A DNA stretch of 64,000 nucleotides, from contig VWND01000003.1 in NCBI GenBank assembly GCA_009599575.1, positions 1,316,001-1,380,000 on the forward strand. Direction: 5' to 3'. Both the position numbers and the translations under genes were made by a program. The notes under the pieces are model-generated. The model searched no databases. It had not been told where the DNA came from and saw only the letters and a list, made by a program, of their open reading frames with translations. This document shows positions 45,404-58,523 of this stretch, one piece after another; position 1 is the first letter of the stretch, and each line of letters begins with the position of its first letter. Source of the DNA: Blumeriella jaapii. Taxonomy: Eukaryota > Ascomycota > Leotiomycetes > Helotiales > Drepanopezizaceae.

Positions 45404-48150
45404 CTACGTATCCCAGGTCGTCAGAGAGTCCGCAATCAGCGCCAAGTTCTGGATCGCGGCGAGCCCATACTGCGCCATATCATTCGTCGCCAACCAGGCC
45501 GCCTCGTCTACCGGCTTCAACACCGCACTCCCATTGATCCTCACAGTCGCCCACGCTGCAGTAGGCAGCAAACCATCCGTGAAAAAGTCCGTCCAAGCCC
45601 TCTTCGCCGTCGTCGCATTACCTCTCTGCTGCGCTGCGTACGCGGTCAACCGACTCTGCGGCTGGATCAGGCTCGTCGTCCAGCTGGTCCCGTAGCGCGC
45701 AATTCTCTCCGCAGCCGGCGCGTGATAGTAATAGCAGTAATCGAGCCACGCATCCTTCAGGCCAGCCGGGAGGTCGTCACCAAAGTACTGCTCGGCTTCG
45801 GACAAGACCTCAGGGAGGCCGAAGACGGAAGAGAGATGCGACACGGAGACGGTACCGTTGTTGGTCGGGTCGATGGGTGGCGGGCCGAGTTCCCAGGACG
45901 TGAGGTTGAATTGGCCGGAGCCGGTGAGGAAGCCGTTCTTGAGCGCCGCGATGCCGGTGAACATGTTGGTCAGCTTTGCGCGGGCGTCCTCCCAGCCCAG
46001 GCCGCGGCGTTCCCAGGCGATGAGCCAGCCTCCTGCCAAAGCACCCAGGTCGGTTCCGAGACCCACGGCCACGGTCGAGCCAGGTGTCGGCACCCAGCCG
46101 TCGGTTCGAACTTTTCGGCTGGGGTCGAGGTAGCCATACGTCTTGTCTGTATCGATGAGCTCGTCTAGGAGTTCGCCAACGCGCTCGTCGCCGCCGGTCA
46201 GGTAGTAGAAGTATTTGCGGTACTGGGGCTGCGAGATGCGAGCCTGCTTGGCCGAATCACCGAAGTGTTGGATCCCGTGGCGGTCCCAAGGCCTTTCCAC
46301 TGTCCCAGGTGGTAGACGTCTACTTCACCCGTGTGGCGAGTCAATGCTTCTGCGAACCGGTAGACGTCTGCGCGGCCGGTCCGTAGGAAAAAGAGCCAGA
46401 AGAACAAGTCTGGGGACAGCTCGGAGTTGTCCCAGGCATAGCCGCCGATATCATAGCGCCATGCGTGACGGTCGGGATCATACGCGTGCATGAAATCGCC
46501 ATGGTCCAGGAAGCCATACCAGCTTCTCTGGTCGACCTGGTCTTCGTAAAACTTGAACAGGAAGTCGAGGTGTTCCTCGATGGCTGCTGACCGGGCACTG
46601 CCAGTGGCGGGCAATCCCCAGTAAAGGCCAACAGCCTGAGACTCATGCAAATGCTCGGGTTCGACGACCAAGAAGGGAGGCGTGTTGATGTACTCTACCA
46701 AGCCCGAGATGGCGTCTCTCGGTGGAGTCTCTTCAAAGCCAAAGAGGTAGACCTCGCTGGTTCGTGCAATACCGTACGGCGTGTTGAAGCCCGGCTCGTA
46801 GTCCTCGTAAGTGATCTCGAGCGCATCCAGCTGCTCTTTGTACGTGGTTTGGTTCAGACCATCGTGGTATGGGCGGAGGTCGAGTGGTTCAGACGCCGGG
46901 TCGTAGATCCAGAGCGTGAGCTCGCCCACATCACTTGCAGCATTGGCAATCTCCAAACCCGTGGGGCAACGCTTCCAGAAATCACGAAGTCCAATCGCAA
47001 GACCTCCCTGGGTTGCGCCACCAAGGTACGCAAGACCTCCTGCACGCGTCCCCGCTGAGATCTTCAACCAGGACTGGCCGTCGTGGGTGCGCTTCTTGAG
47101 ATTGAACCCATCGGCCGACAGCTGGGAGAGGCGGTAATCGCCCCATTTGGGAATCCATTTCGTTCGGTTGGTGACACGGAGATCCCATGTGCTTGGATCT
47201 TGCAGCGCCTTGCCTTCAAACTGATCGTTCCTCACTGTTGCTCCGGGGTCCCGTCTCAACCCTGTGATACCTTGCACCGCTTCACTCAACAAACCACCGT
47301 CGACCCCTGCTATACGCACGTGTCGATCATAAGCAGCATCGCTGAGAGGAACCTCGAATCGGATTCCGATCCCAGTGATGAAGTCTTCGGTCGTGTTTCC
47401 ATCGAAAACCAAGCTGTGGAGGAGACGGACGGACTCGGAATTAGCGTACAAGTAGAAACGCAGGACAAACGGCAGCCAATTGACGTGGGAACCTCCCTCC
47501 GTCACTTGATGCGTGCCGTTCACGGTGACCAGCGCGCGTACCGAGTTGTCCTCGGATACGGAAACGTTCTCAATGTTGCTGGCGAACTTGAAGAACTCGG
47601 TTGAAGGATCCGAAGCCAAGACGCCAGACTGGCTTTGGAGAACGAGTCTTCCATTCTGACCAATGACCTTCCCACTCGCCGTCTGGATCTTCTCGACGAC
47701 CACACTGCCATCTTTGGGGAAAATCACGACAAGCTTTCCTGTGTCGACGGTGACTCGGCTCGCCTCATCTGTTATGACCAGTGTGCTATTCGTAGCCGAG
47801 AGCGTTGAAGAGGCCTGCGCCGTGACAGTGTAGGTGTCGGGAATGCTGTCTGATGCTGGTATCGCATGTCCGGTCCACTTGATGGAGCCATCTCTCCAAT
47901 ATCCAGTGACCCAAGACTGGAGGTCCGTCTCCGCCGCGAAGGAGGTGTTCTCCGCGTGGTATCGGCCTTGAGGCCAGGGGAGACCGAACGTCGTTCCAAA
48001 ATTGTAGGTAGGCTTGCCTTCGAGCCAGTGCACCGTTGCCGAACTGTAGGTGTGGTTCGAACTGGCGTTCCTGGGCACGAGGAACTGGTTGGCCCAAACG
48101 GATTGAGTTAGCCCCGAGAGCGTGAACAGACCGGCAGTAAGTCGTGCCAT
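45404..48150 (-). CDS. Secreted PL26-like exo-rhamnogalacturonan lyase (YetA/PcRGLX type), one-base frame break
   Basis: From the ATG at 48150 the protein starts with a signal peptide (MARLTAGLFTLSGLTQSVWA). The N-terminal region has VHWLEGKPTYNFGTTFGLPWPQG and YWRDGSIKWTGH, the hallmarks of the PcRGLX/YetA beta-rich N-domain (GVPWP..DGSIKW). Later come LTLWIYDP, LVVEPEHLHESQAVGLYWG and AWRYDIGGYAWDNSEL of the alpha/alpha-barrel part. Near 46,283 the frame breaks after YHLGQWKGLGT and resumes in another frame at RHGIQHFGDSAKQARISQPQ, running to the stop at 45404. Restoring one C in a CC/CCC run would join them, and no GT..AG intron fits, so either a one-base deletion inactivates the gene or the assembly dropped a base. 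The product (about 915 residues) would cleave rhamnogalacturonan backbone of pectin outside the cell. Confidence 0.75.
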
Positions 48151-49996
48151 TCTATGTAGATGGACAGGATTGTCAGGAGAAGGACGGACTCGGCGCGAAA
48201 GAGCAAACGGCCATAGTGTGAAGAGCATGAATTGCAGACCTTTTATACTACCTGCACATCTCATTCTTTGGCAAGTTCGATTCAGATTGTCCATCCGGAG
48301 ATTTGAGCACGCGACGACGCGCAAAGAGCACGCAAAGCTCGGTTCAATGTTGACCTGCACATAGTATCAACGTCACCAGATACATACATACCTCCCTCAA
48401 TGGGCATCTTCGCCGGTCTTTTCAGCAGATGCGGAAAACGGCTTACGTTTTCGGATGGGTTGGTTGTAAACATCGGCTAATTTCTTGACCCTTGGCAACC
48501 CCCCCCCCGCCAGGAAGCGAACAAATTGCAGGAAACGTCTTTTGCAGCCGCACGCGCCATAGCGAGCGAGCATACCGACTTGAGATCCAGCAGACGCACT
48601 CGTGCGAGGGACGGGCGCAATTTTTCCATGACGACTTACGGGATGCGACGGGTCGGCTTTCGGGACAATTGATGGCGTCGCGCTCGCTCTACTTCCTCGT
48701 CCTGATCCTGATCCTGATCCCCAACCCGCGACCAAGGTACGGAGACGCATTCTGTTCCGGATTTGATGCATTGTACAACTCGGGGGGGGGATGGAGTAGC
48801 AACTGCCGCAGGCGCGCGTGCGTGAGATTATTGGCAATAGTGGTGGCATCGTAGGAGGTGTGAGATAAAGTAGGGGTGGGTAAACAGGAGCCCTCACTCA
48901 CATGTCTCACACCCACACACACACAGGCTTCTCCAGACGTGAGTCCTTGCTCGTCGGCTGGAAGAGGGTGGGTGGTCTCGTGTGGACTCCGTTCTACATC
49001 GAAAAGCTCTTCTCTCTCGTGCCGCTGGGTGGTTTCTTCTCTAGGTACCTAGGTAGGTAGGTAGGTATGGGTCACGGGAGGAGGTAGATTGGTCGTGTAA
49101 CGAACCACGTACGCCGGCAGGAGAAAGAAACTTGTACATACTGTAGCTGTGCAGCAAGGCCAGGCAGGTTGCGCATCTTTGGGAGTGTAGCAGAGATCGG
49201 TTTACCCACGACGAAGCAACGTTTCATCTGGGAGGCAGTCATCGGCTGGCGACAACGAGGCCCCGGGTTTTGGCCAGGTCGATCCAAGACAAACTCGTAG
49301 CGCTGTCCGCTTTGGGCATTCACCGTCCTGACTGACTGACAGGCTGATACCGGTGTGCGTGAGCTCGACCATGCTCGCCTTGCTGCTTAGTACCGGCGCC
49401 GGGGTAGGATTCGTAGCCAACACACGACTGCTCGTCGACACTTCTGTTCATGGGCCTTGAGCCGGCCGTGCATTGGGACCACTACCCCGAGAACCATCGC
49501 GCTTCAGCCTCACCCTCTCCCCCCTCAGCCCAGAACGTGTGCCGGCCCTCGCAAACCACACACCCGTCTTCTCCCCGCGATGCAGCGAGACGTTCCCGAC
49601 GCAGAAGGCGCCGGGCTTCATTCAACCAGCGGGCGCGCCTCTCCATCATCATCATCATCGTCATCCGGGGCTGCTCCGCCTTGCTCAGAGGCAGGATGCG
49701 GTACAGCCCGACCACGGCATCGAGTCGGGGCCGGCAGCTCGCTCGGAACGACGTCCGCATGGGCCGCCTCGGCCTCGGCCGACACTTTGCGAGCGCGCCA
49801 GGGCGACCCGGCCCGGCGCCGCCGCCGCGAGACGCGAGACACGCGCGGCGTCCAGGCAGGCGAGGTACCGCAGGACGAGGCCACTGCGTCGTCGCTCTGC
49901 TGGACGAGGCGCTGGGTGGAGTCGAGGTCGGGGTCTGGCTGGGAGGTTGGGCTGCTTCGTTCGCCCCGGGGACGCGTCGGTCGGTCGAGCTTCAAC

Positions 49997-50028
<32 letters not shown>

Positions 50029-50139
50029 ATCGGCAACTTTCTGTCGAGGCTACAAGCAGGCCGTGCGGGCTGTGCGCAGATTCGGATCGCAGCGGTGTGT
50101 TGGTTTACGGGTATACCCCGCACCCTGATTCTTCTGCCT

Positions 50140-50152
<13 letters not shown>

Positions 50153-50212
<60 letters not shown>
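50153..50212. repeat. (GA)n microsatellite
   Basis: About 30 uninterrupted GA dinucleotides, directly preceded by a short GT run. Confidence 0.97.
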
Positions 50213-50214
<2 letters not shown>

Positions 50215-50687
50215 TAACGGCCATGTCTGCCGCACTCTACTCCACTCCACTCCATTCGCGGGTGCCAACGCGCGACTGTATGTACTGTAGTACTATAGTA
50301 CTATACTGTATAGTACTGTATAGTACTGTTCTGCCCCTCCCTCCCAAAAGCAACGGGCATCAGAACACGCGCCGACTCTCTCTCTCTCTCTCTCCCTCTC
50401 TCTCTTTCCCTCTCTCTCTCAAAAAAAGAGAAATTCGATAACAGGGCAGGAGGAGGAGGAGCCCGCTCAGCATCGAGATTTCGCGACGGCGACGACGACG
50501 TCCTGAGAAGAAGAGTTTGGGGCCCGGGGGCTTCTGTTTACATGCGGAGGTTTTAACCGAGCGGCGACGAGGTGCGGATCAGGTGGGTGTGGGTGTGGGT
50601 GTGGGTGTAGCCACTACCCTTGTGGGAGGCGAGGGTGGGGGGTGGAGGGTGGAGGGTTTGTGGGGCTGGTGCTGTGCTGTGCTGTGT

Positions 50688-50784
50688 GTACTGTGTATAA
50701 TGTGTATACTGTGTATACTGTGTGTATACTGTGTGTATACTGTGTGTATACTGTGTGTATACTGTGTATACTGTGTATACTGTG
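50688..50784. repeat. TGTGTATAC minisatellite
   Basis: About ten tandem copies of a 9-11-bp TGTATACTG unit. The core GTATAC is itself a palindrome. It belongs to the same motif family (TACTGT) as the dispersed GTACTGTAC repeats. Confidence 0.9.
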
Positions 50785-50987
50785 ATGGGGGCCGTTGGGG
50801 TAGGGAGGGGGGAAACTTGAGGGAAAGAGAACTTTTTGTGAGTGGGTTGATTGATGGCGGATGGGGTCTTTCCGTCCTGGACGGAAAAGAAGAAGAAAAA
50901 AAAAGAGAGAGGGAGGAAAAAAGAAGGAAGTAAAATGGAAGGTAGCAAAAAATGAGGAAAAAAAGATTAAAAAAAGGGAGAAAAAAG

Positions 50988-51023
<36 letters not shown>

Positions 51024-51152
51024 GAAACCAGCGCGAAAAATATCCTTCAGAAGTAAACTATGCCTACAAAAAGTCATTATCTGATAAGCCATTTCTATTA
51101 CTCTGATCCGCGTCTGCGCCGCGTGCAGATTGGAGCACATCCCACCGACCCA

Positions 51153-52234
51153 TCAACCCAACAGCTCCACATTTCTCCCCTTGACCCCCTCCCTCTCCTC
51201 CGTCGTGAGGGTAATGCCAAACAGCTCCCGAAGCGTAGCAAGCCTCTCCTCCTCCGTCTTGCAGACCTTCAGCACCGTCGTGCGTCCCCGGCCATCGTTC
51301 CTCTTCACCTCCCCATCGACCATCATGATCTTGCCCACCACGACCCGGCCGCTGCCCGACGGCTCCGACAAGAAGCGGATGCACAGCACCGTCCGCGTCT
51401 GCAGGTTCGTCGGCGCGAAGCTCTGGCTCGTGTAGAAGTTCATGACCTCGAAATCCGCAGCGGTGAATTCGGTCTCGGGGAAGGCGTAGAAGGCGTTCCA
51501 CTCCTGCTCGGGCGCGTTGCGGTATTGGTAGATCCACAACTTCTTGCTCTGGTCAAGCTGCTGCGTGGCGGGGATCGTGCCGTGGAGGAGACGGACCTCC
51601 TGGGTGCCGAGGTTGTTGACGACGTGACCGGACACCATGGGCAAGGGCTTGGTGGCTCCATCGCCGCCGAAACCGACATCGCAGTGCCACTGCGAGCCGT
51701 CCGCGAGCGTGACGATGTTGACCATGTGAACCCTAGGCATTCCCCATCAGCTTCTTGCCGCGGCAAGCGATGATGCGCGTGGGCGTACCATCCAATGTAG
51801 TCCCCGGCCGGGACGCCTCCCGCCCGGGCGCGGATCCGCACGCCGGCCGTGTAGACGGCGAAGCCCAGGCCCCTCAAGACATGGTTAAAGAGAATGCTGT
51901 TCTCCATGCAGTAGCCCCCGCGGCCACGTTTGTTCGTGACGATCTTGCGGAACAGATGACGGGGGTCGAGCGAGACCGTGTGCGAGGCCGAGTAGTGCAG
52001 CTGGAGGTTCTCGTAGGGCACCGTGGAGATCTGGCAGACGTGAAGCGCGGTGAGGTACGCGATGTCGAGCGGCGGCGTGCCTTTCCGGCGGAAGCAGGCG
52101 GGGAGCGAAACGTGATCTTCGTAGGCATCGAGCCATTCGTCGGGGTAGGCGGACGTAGCTTTCATCCAGGTTGACGAGGGCATGACCGCTCCATCCCATG
52201 CCCCACGAGCTGGTGGGGGATCTTCGTTCGCCAT
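51153..52234 (-). CDS. Arylamine N-acetyltransferase (341 aa, two exons)
   Basis: Exons 52234-51789 and 51732-51153 flank a 56-nt intron (donor GTACGC, acceptor CTAG); total 1,026 nt. The catalytic triad of the NAT family is complete: Cys109 in GRGGYCMEN, His151 in VHMVNIV and Asp167 in CDVGFGG. ISTVPYENLQLHYS is the family's N-terminal signature. The enzyme moves an acyl group (acetyl- or malonyl-CoA in fungi) to arylamines or arylhydrazines. In plant-associated fungi NATs detoxify benzoxazolinone-type compounds, but no lactamase or amidase partner gene lies beside it. A-rich DNA follows the stop codon, and several CACGTG sites lie upstream. Confidence 0.93.
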
Positions 52235-52251
52235 GTGGATCGAGGACGTTG

Positions 52252-52318
52252 AGGGTTGAGGGTTGAGGATTGAGGGTTGAGAGCTGAGAGCTGAGAGCTG
52301 AGAGTTGAGAGCTGAGGA
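52252..52318. repeat. GGTTGAG/GAGAGCT short tandem repeat in the NAT leader
   Basis: About nine 7-bp units (GGTTGAG changing to GAGAGCT) immediately upstream of the NAT start codon, so probably in the 5' untranslated region. It reads as pyrimidine-rich in the transcript sense. Confidence 0.8.
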
Positions 52319-52372
52319 TGAGAAAAGCCTCCAAACTCCGAAGAAAGGGTTGGTGTGGTGTTGTGTTACAGC

Positions 52373-52830
52373 CACGTGACTCACGGGAACCAGTCCTCGC
52401 AAGGTCCCGTCGCCTGCCCTCGTTCGATTGTTTACGGAAGGAGGAGTTGGGGGTCCACGCCAAGGACGTTCTTTCCACGTGACCTGCTGACATCATGCTC
52501 GCCTCCTGCCTCGAGCTCGTCCAGACACGTGATCCTTGCTTGCGATGGGCTCGCATCCGCGTTCTCTCCAGACGGCCGATGCGAAGTCGACGGCCCGTCG
52601 AGGCATGTCAGATCACGACTTCATTCCGCCCCGGCTCGGTGTTGGATCTCGGGATCCCGCATTGCTATCCAGACCGACCGGAGCACTGCTCCGGTTCTCC
52701 TGTCGGGGTATTGTTCAGTACAGATACGTCCAAGACAGTACAGTACCGTACCGTACATACATGTCCCCCGCACGTGACGGTTCACAAGTGCCCGTGATCT
52801 TTTGGTCGAGATGTCTTCGGCGGACACGTG
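52373..52830. promoter_or_regulatory. Cluster of five CACGTG E-box sites upstream of the NAT gene
   Basis: CACGTG occurs at 52373-52378, 52476-52481, 52526-52531, 52771-52776 and 52825-52830, mostly followed by AC or AT (CACGTGAC/T). Such palindromes are bound by bHLH factors such as Cbf1 or SREBP-type proteins in fungi. The spacing before a divergent or single promoter makes regulation of the NAT gene likely, but this is inferred from motif density only. Confidence 0.5.
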
Positions 52831-54162
52831 TGAGCATCTGCCGCTTCAATCCAGTGCAGAGCAAGGGACTCTCACCTTGGGTAGGCGTTCTCGCTCACAT
52901 CTATGTTGGACGGTAGTTTGTGTGTACAGTACAAGTACAGTACACGCAGTACAGTACCGTACACACAGTACACACAGCACAGTCAGTACCGTCCAGCACT
53001 GCACTGCACACGTTGCCGTCCCTCCCATCCCCGGATCCCTCCCGCTCCCGACCCCGACCCGGAGCCGAGCAGGTTGGTTTTTTGTTGCAGGTCGCAGCAG
53101 CCTGAGTTTTCCGCGGATCCAATGAGAGGCGGGCGGCGTGGCGGCCCCCGCGGTTTTGTTGCAGGTCGTATAAAATTTTGCGCTCCGTTGTTGCACATCG
53201 CAGCCGCTCGACTCGACCAATTTGGTGCGGCCGAGGCGGCCGTCTGTTGCATTTCGCACCTCGGGCGGGTTGGGGGGGGAGGGCGCGGTGCGTCGTTGCG
53301 TCGTTGCGTCGTTGCGTCGCTGCGTCGGCGGTCGCGTCGCGCTTTAGGCAGTTCGGCGGGGAGACCTCGTACCGGACGGGGCAGCCAGACGGCGGATGGC
53401 AGATGCCCGCACCCACAGCCACAGCCACACGATGCCGATGCTGAGCTTCGATCCGCAGACGTGGTGGAGGTGGAGGATCGTCGGGGATGGGACTCTCACG
53501 GGTTCACACATGGAAGGCTTGCTCGCGCCTGGGATGATGGCGTGTCCTGACGGTATGTCCTGTGTACGGCACGGCACCGCACAGTCCCGCCGGTCTGGTC
53601 GAGCCAGGTCGTCTCGTGATTTCGGTTGACATTCCACGCGTGGTGTGTGTAGGGTACAGTAGGACAGGTAGAGAACAGTAGAGTAGAGTAGAGTAGAGTA
53701 TAGAACAGTAGAGAACAGTAGAGTAGAGAACAATACAGTAGAGAACAGCACAGCACAGTACAGCACAGACCTGACATCCGCATCGCGATCAGGATGGTCT
53801 CGTCACGACGGTGCCTGGCTGATCGATCTATTAGACTTTGCGAGATGGCGGAACGGGGACATCAGATGGATGGTGGAGGAGCCCGCGCCGCTGGTTCACA
53901 TGGGGGGTCGTGGCGAAGATGTAAGTCTATTCCGGATGGACGGGGACTGTCCTGCGTCCTGATCGAGATCTTCGCAGGGTATTGATCCTGCCCGACTGTG
54001 TGTGTGTGTGTGTGTATGTCGGTACTGTACTGTGTGTGTTCACAGCACTGCGTCCACCACTGGATCGGCACGTCTGGACGGCGTCGCTTCCTAGCCGAGA
54101 AGGGGCCGGGCACTAGTGTCGTTCACGCTTAGCTCTGGGTGATCTGGAAGTGACTAACATTC

Positions 54163-54250
54163 TGGAATTGGAATTGGAATTGGAAGTGGAATGGGAATGG
54201 GAATTGGAACGGCAATTGGAACTGCAATTGGAATTGCAACTGCATTGGGA
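54163..54250. repeat. GGAATT-type short tandem repeat
   Basis: About fourteen degenerate 6-bp units (GGAATT, GGAATG, GCAATT) in tandem. Confidence 0.9.
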
Positions 54251-55149
54251 AACTGTGGTCACGCGATAAGGAGACCTCGCAGAGGCAGCTCTGACGCCAG
54301 CCAAGGGCCCCAGCGGCCAGCGGCCAGCGGCCAGCAGCCAGCGGCCGCCCAGGCTCTCGGGCTCGACGCAGATCGCCTCCGCGTCGATCCAGATATCAGA
54401 CGGCGAACGCCCACGACGCCCACGACGCCAATCAGGCGCCGCTCAGACCGGTGGCATCGTCGTGCTATTATTGGCGTCTGCACTCCCTCAGTCACTCAGT
54501 CATTCCCTCAGTCACTCCCTCTCTCCCTCCCTCCCCGTCCACCACCGGGGAAAAAAGGGGCCCCAGGGCCCCAGACGACGCCGTGCTCGGCCCAGGATTC
54601 GTAGTGCGCGTGCGTGGCCATGCGCGGTACGGCATGGGCATCGTGCGTGGAACACGCAATTTCACGCGTACGTGTGTCGGGCGAGGAGCGCAGCGCCGGG
54701 TACGTGAGGGAGGATGTGCCTCCGGCACATATATGGGCGAGGGCGGACGGTCGCGGTGCGGTGCGCCCTCCGTCGTTCCACACTCCTGTCTTTGGCCTTT
54801 TGCGTGGTTTGCCCATCTTTCCCCGTGCCGAGCTGCTTTGCTTGCGCTGTCCTCGGCATCCCCTCGCTTCCGCCGTCCGTCGCTGTTGACATCCAGGACG
54901 ACGTACCTTACCGTTTGGTACGGTGCGCTGCGCTGCGGTACATCACTTACGATTCCTGCTGGCTTACTGGACCACGCCATACGGTACATACTGTGCTGTA
55001 CTTACTGTAATTACTGTAATTACTGTACTCACTGTACTTACTGTAATTACTGTAATTACTCTACACACTGTACTTACTGTACATACTCTACACACTGTAC
55101 TCACCTACTGTCCCTCCCTACCTCCCTCCCTCCCTCTCATCCGTTCCAC

Positions 55150-56260
<1,111 letters not shown>

Positions 56261-57040
56261 CTGTACATACATACATACAATACAGTACAGTACTTTAGCA
56301 GTGCCCACGAGCAGCAACGAGCTTTCATACGCCAGCCAGCCAGCCAGCCAGCTAGTTTCTCCGTCCCCCAATGCTTAAAAGCTCTTTACCACGTATGTAC
56401 CATACCTTAGGTACGTAGGTAGGTAGCACAATACAGTACTGTACAGTACAATCAGTCGGCCCATGGCCCAATGCGGATCGCGCTCGCTCGCTTTCTTACT
56501 GTACTGTAGCACCGATGCTTGCTTTGCTTGCTTGCCCTTCGGCTCGGCTGCGTCCTTGCAGGGTTCGTCGCGCGTTGCCGGTTTCCGGAAAGCGGGCGGG
56601 CGCGGCGGCGAGGAAGGCCGGGTGTGTGGACTGTGGACTGTACTGTACTGTACTGTATGTGGACTGAGTCCGGGTGCGGGATGTCGCGGAGTCATTTGTG
56701 TTGTGTTGTGTTGTGTTGGGTTGGGTTGTAAGATGCGTTGCGGAATGTGAGATACTGTAATGCAAGATGTGCCAGAGGTCGTGAGTGAGTGACTCGCGTC
56801 TGTTGACTTTGCCTCCTGAGCGGCGGCGTTGGTGTTGACTTCGGCTAGTGTGTTTGTATGTACAGTACAGTATATGAGATGGACCAGGCTGGCTGTCCAA
56901 CCTCCAAGTGGAGCAGATACACACCGTACAGTAGGTAGGTACGTACGTACTGCAGCTTCCATCCACAGCACGCATGCTCGCCGACGACGACAACGTCATC
57001 TGGCCACCACTCGGCCCGGTCCGCACCACCGATCGTACCT

Positions 57041-57165
57041 TACATACAGTACATATAGTAGGTACATACAGTACATACAGTACATACAGTACATACAGTA
57101 CATACAGTACATACAGTACATACAGTACATACAGTACATACAGTACATACAGTACATACAGTACA
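57041..57165. repeat. TACATACAG 9-bp tandem array
   Basis: From 57063 to 57165 the 9-bp unit TACATACAG repeats about eleven times without interruption, with two or three diverged copies before it. It is a perfect example of how the dispersed GTACATACAGTAC motif amplifies. Confidence 0.97.
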
Positions 57166-58444
57166 TCGCATATACCCTCCCTACCTTACCTACAGCGCGG
57201 CAGAGAAGCAGGCGTCGGGCTGCGTCATCTCGGCTCCCCCGACCGGCGGACGGGTTCGTGTCCGGGGAAAGGTGGCGCCGGGCGCGCGACGGCTTCTCCT
57301 GCTGGATTTACAGTATGCATAGTATATCGGTGATTGGTTATGTGTGTATGTGTGTATGTGTGTATGTGTATCGACACCTACCTAGTTAAACAGGGGTGAA
57401 CGGACTGATTGATGAACTGACTGATTAACTGACTGACTGACTGACTGACTGACTTAGCCCGATCGGGTATTGTACTGTACTGTACTGTGATAGCCCGGCT
57501 TTCGGTGGGGGTTTGCGGAAGGGGAAGGAAGTGGAATAGAAGGGAGGGTGCGAACGGAGCTTGGTATTATAGATAGTTAAGTGGTTCGAATATACTGTAC
57601 TGTACAGTACTATACTCCGCAACGCAGCGCAACCCAACACAACCCAACCCAACCCAACCCAACGCAACAATAACGAAAAGCTGTAAAAACACACGTGGGG
57701 AAAAAACGGTGCGCACGAACGAGGTTCAAGAAATGGTCGAAAGCAAATCAGCTTTGTCAGCTGTTCTCAACGCTGAAAATGGATTTACAAAATATTCCAC
57801 TGATGAAATAAGTGAATAAACAGGTCTGATTTATATTTGGTATGTACGAGAGCGGTTTTCAAATCTCGTATTGTGCGTATATTGCATACGCGTAATCCGT
57901 GAAAGTCTTTTTTTTTATATTGCGTGGAATATCATGTGTACATTTATACTTTATTGGGGCGGGTTTGCGTTTCTAACCCCGTTGCTTTTGACAGGGGGCT
58001 GATATAGAGCCGATGTATGTACTGTGTACTGTACTGTACTGTACTGTACTGTACAGCATAGTACTGTATGTACTGTTTGTACAGAGGTGCCCCGTCACAT
58101 GACACCGGTCCTCACTCTCCACACATCCCAGCACTGGGCTGCAGTAAGCTTGGGAGACATCCTCAGGAAGATGGATCTCCTACGTGTGTACTGTACTCCA
58201 CAGCACAATATATCTCATCACGTGCAAATTATGATATTCCCGACCCATCACGTGGACCTATCATCTCCCCGACCGGTCCAATCCTCCTCGACTATTTTGC
58301 CCAAACGGACTTAGATAGGGCATGGTTAGCGGGACGCCATAATCGAGACGTTAAACTCTATCGACGGCCGCCCAGCATCAGGATGGGGACTGACCGGAGA
58401 GCAAGAAAATTGCGCTCCTGCCTAGCTGTGCGTCCTCGCTTTCA

Positions 58445-58454
58445 CCCCCCCCCA

Positions 58455-58483
<29 letters not shown>
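58445..58483. repeat. Poly-C tract (C9-A-C29)
   Basis: A nearly pure run of 38 C ending about 40 bp upstream of the SET-domain start codon. The opposite strand is poly-G and could form G-quadruplexes. Run length in assemblies is often unreliable. Confidence 0.95.
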
Positions 58484-58486
<3 letters not shown>

Positions 58487-58523
58487 ATTTATATACCGAA
58501 TCGTTCACCGTCATCTGTTCGGG

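Larger units (their letters stand above)
48151..51152. other. 3-kb spacer of GC-rich and microsatellite DNA
   Basis: No gene supported, though long open frames occur on both strands because the DNA is GC-rich and repetitive. Visible repeats: a GGTA run (49055-49074), CCAG (50004-50030), GT then GA (50141-50212), CT (50373-50422), GGGTGT (50583-50610), TGTATAC-type (50688-50784) and an A/G-rich tract (50880-51035). A TAGTACTATAGTACTATAC cluster lies at 50286-50330. Confidence 0.55.
52235..55149. other. Spacer rich in GTACAGTAC motifs and tandem repeats
   Basis: No gene supported. GTACAGTAC-family motifs lie at 52735-52755 and 52924-52990. A TGTTGCAGGTCGCAG-like unit recurs at about 53086, 53158, 53191 and 53245. 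GCGTCGTT repeats (53293-53330), a GTAGA run (53668-53750), GT (53998-54013), GGAATT-like units (54163-54250) and GGCCAGC (54310-54345) follow. ACTGTAATTACTGTA and related TACTGTA copies fill 54985-55100, just upstream of the next gene. Confidence 0.55.

Noticed and set aside
49450..50441. Several overlapping long open frames (up to 322 codons) on the plus strand
   Set aside because: They overlap in three frames, run through CCAG, GA and CT microsatellites, and have no domain. GC-rich low-complexity DNA explains them.
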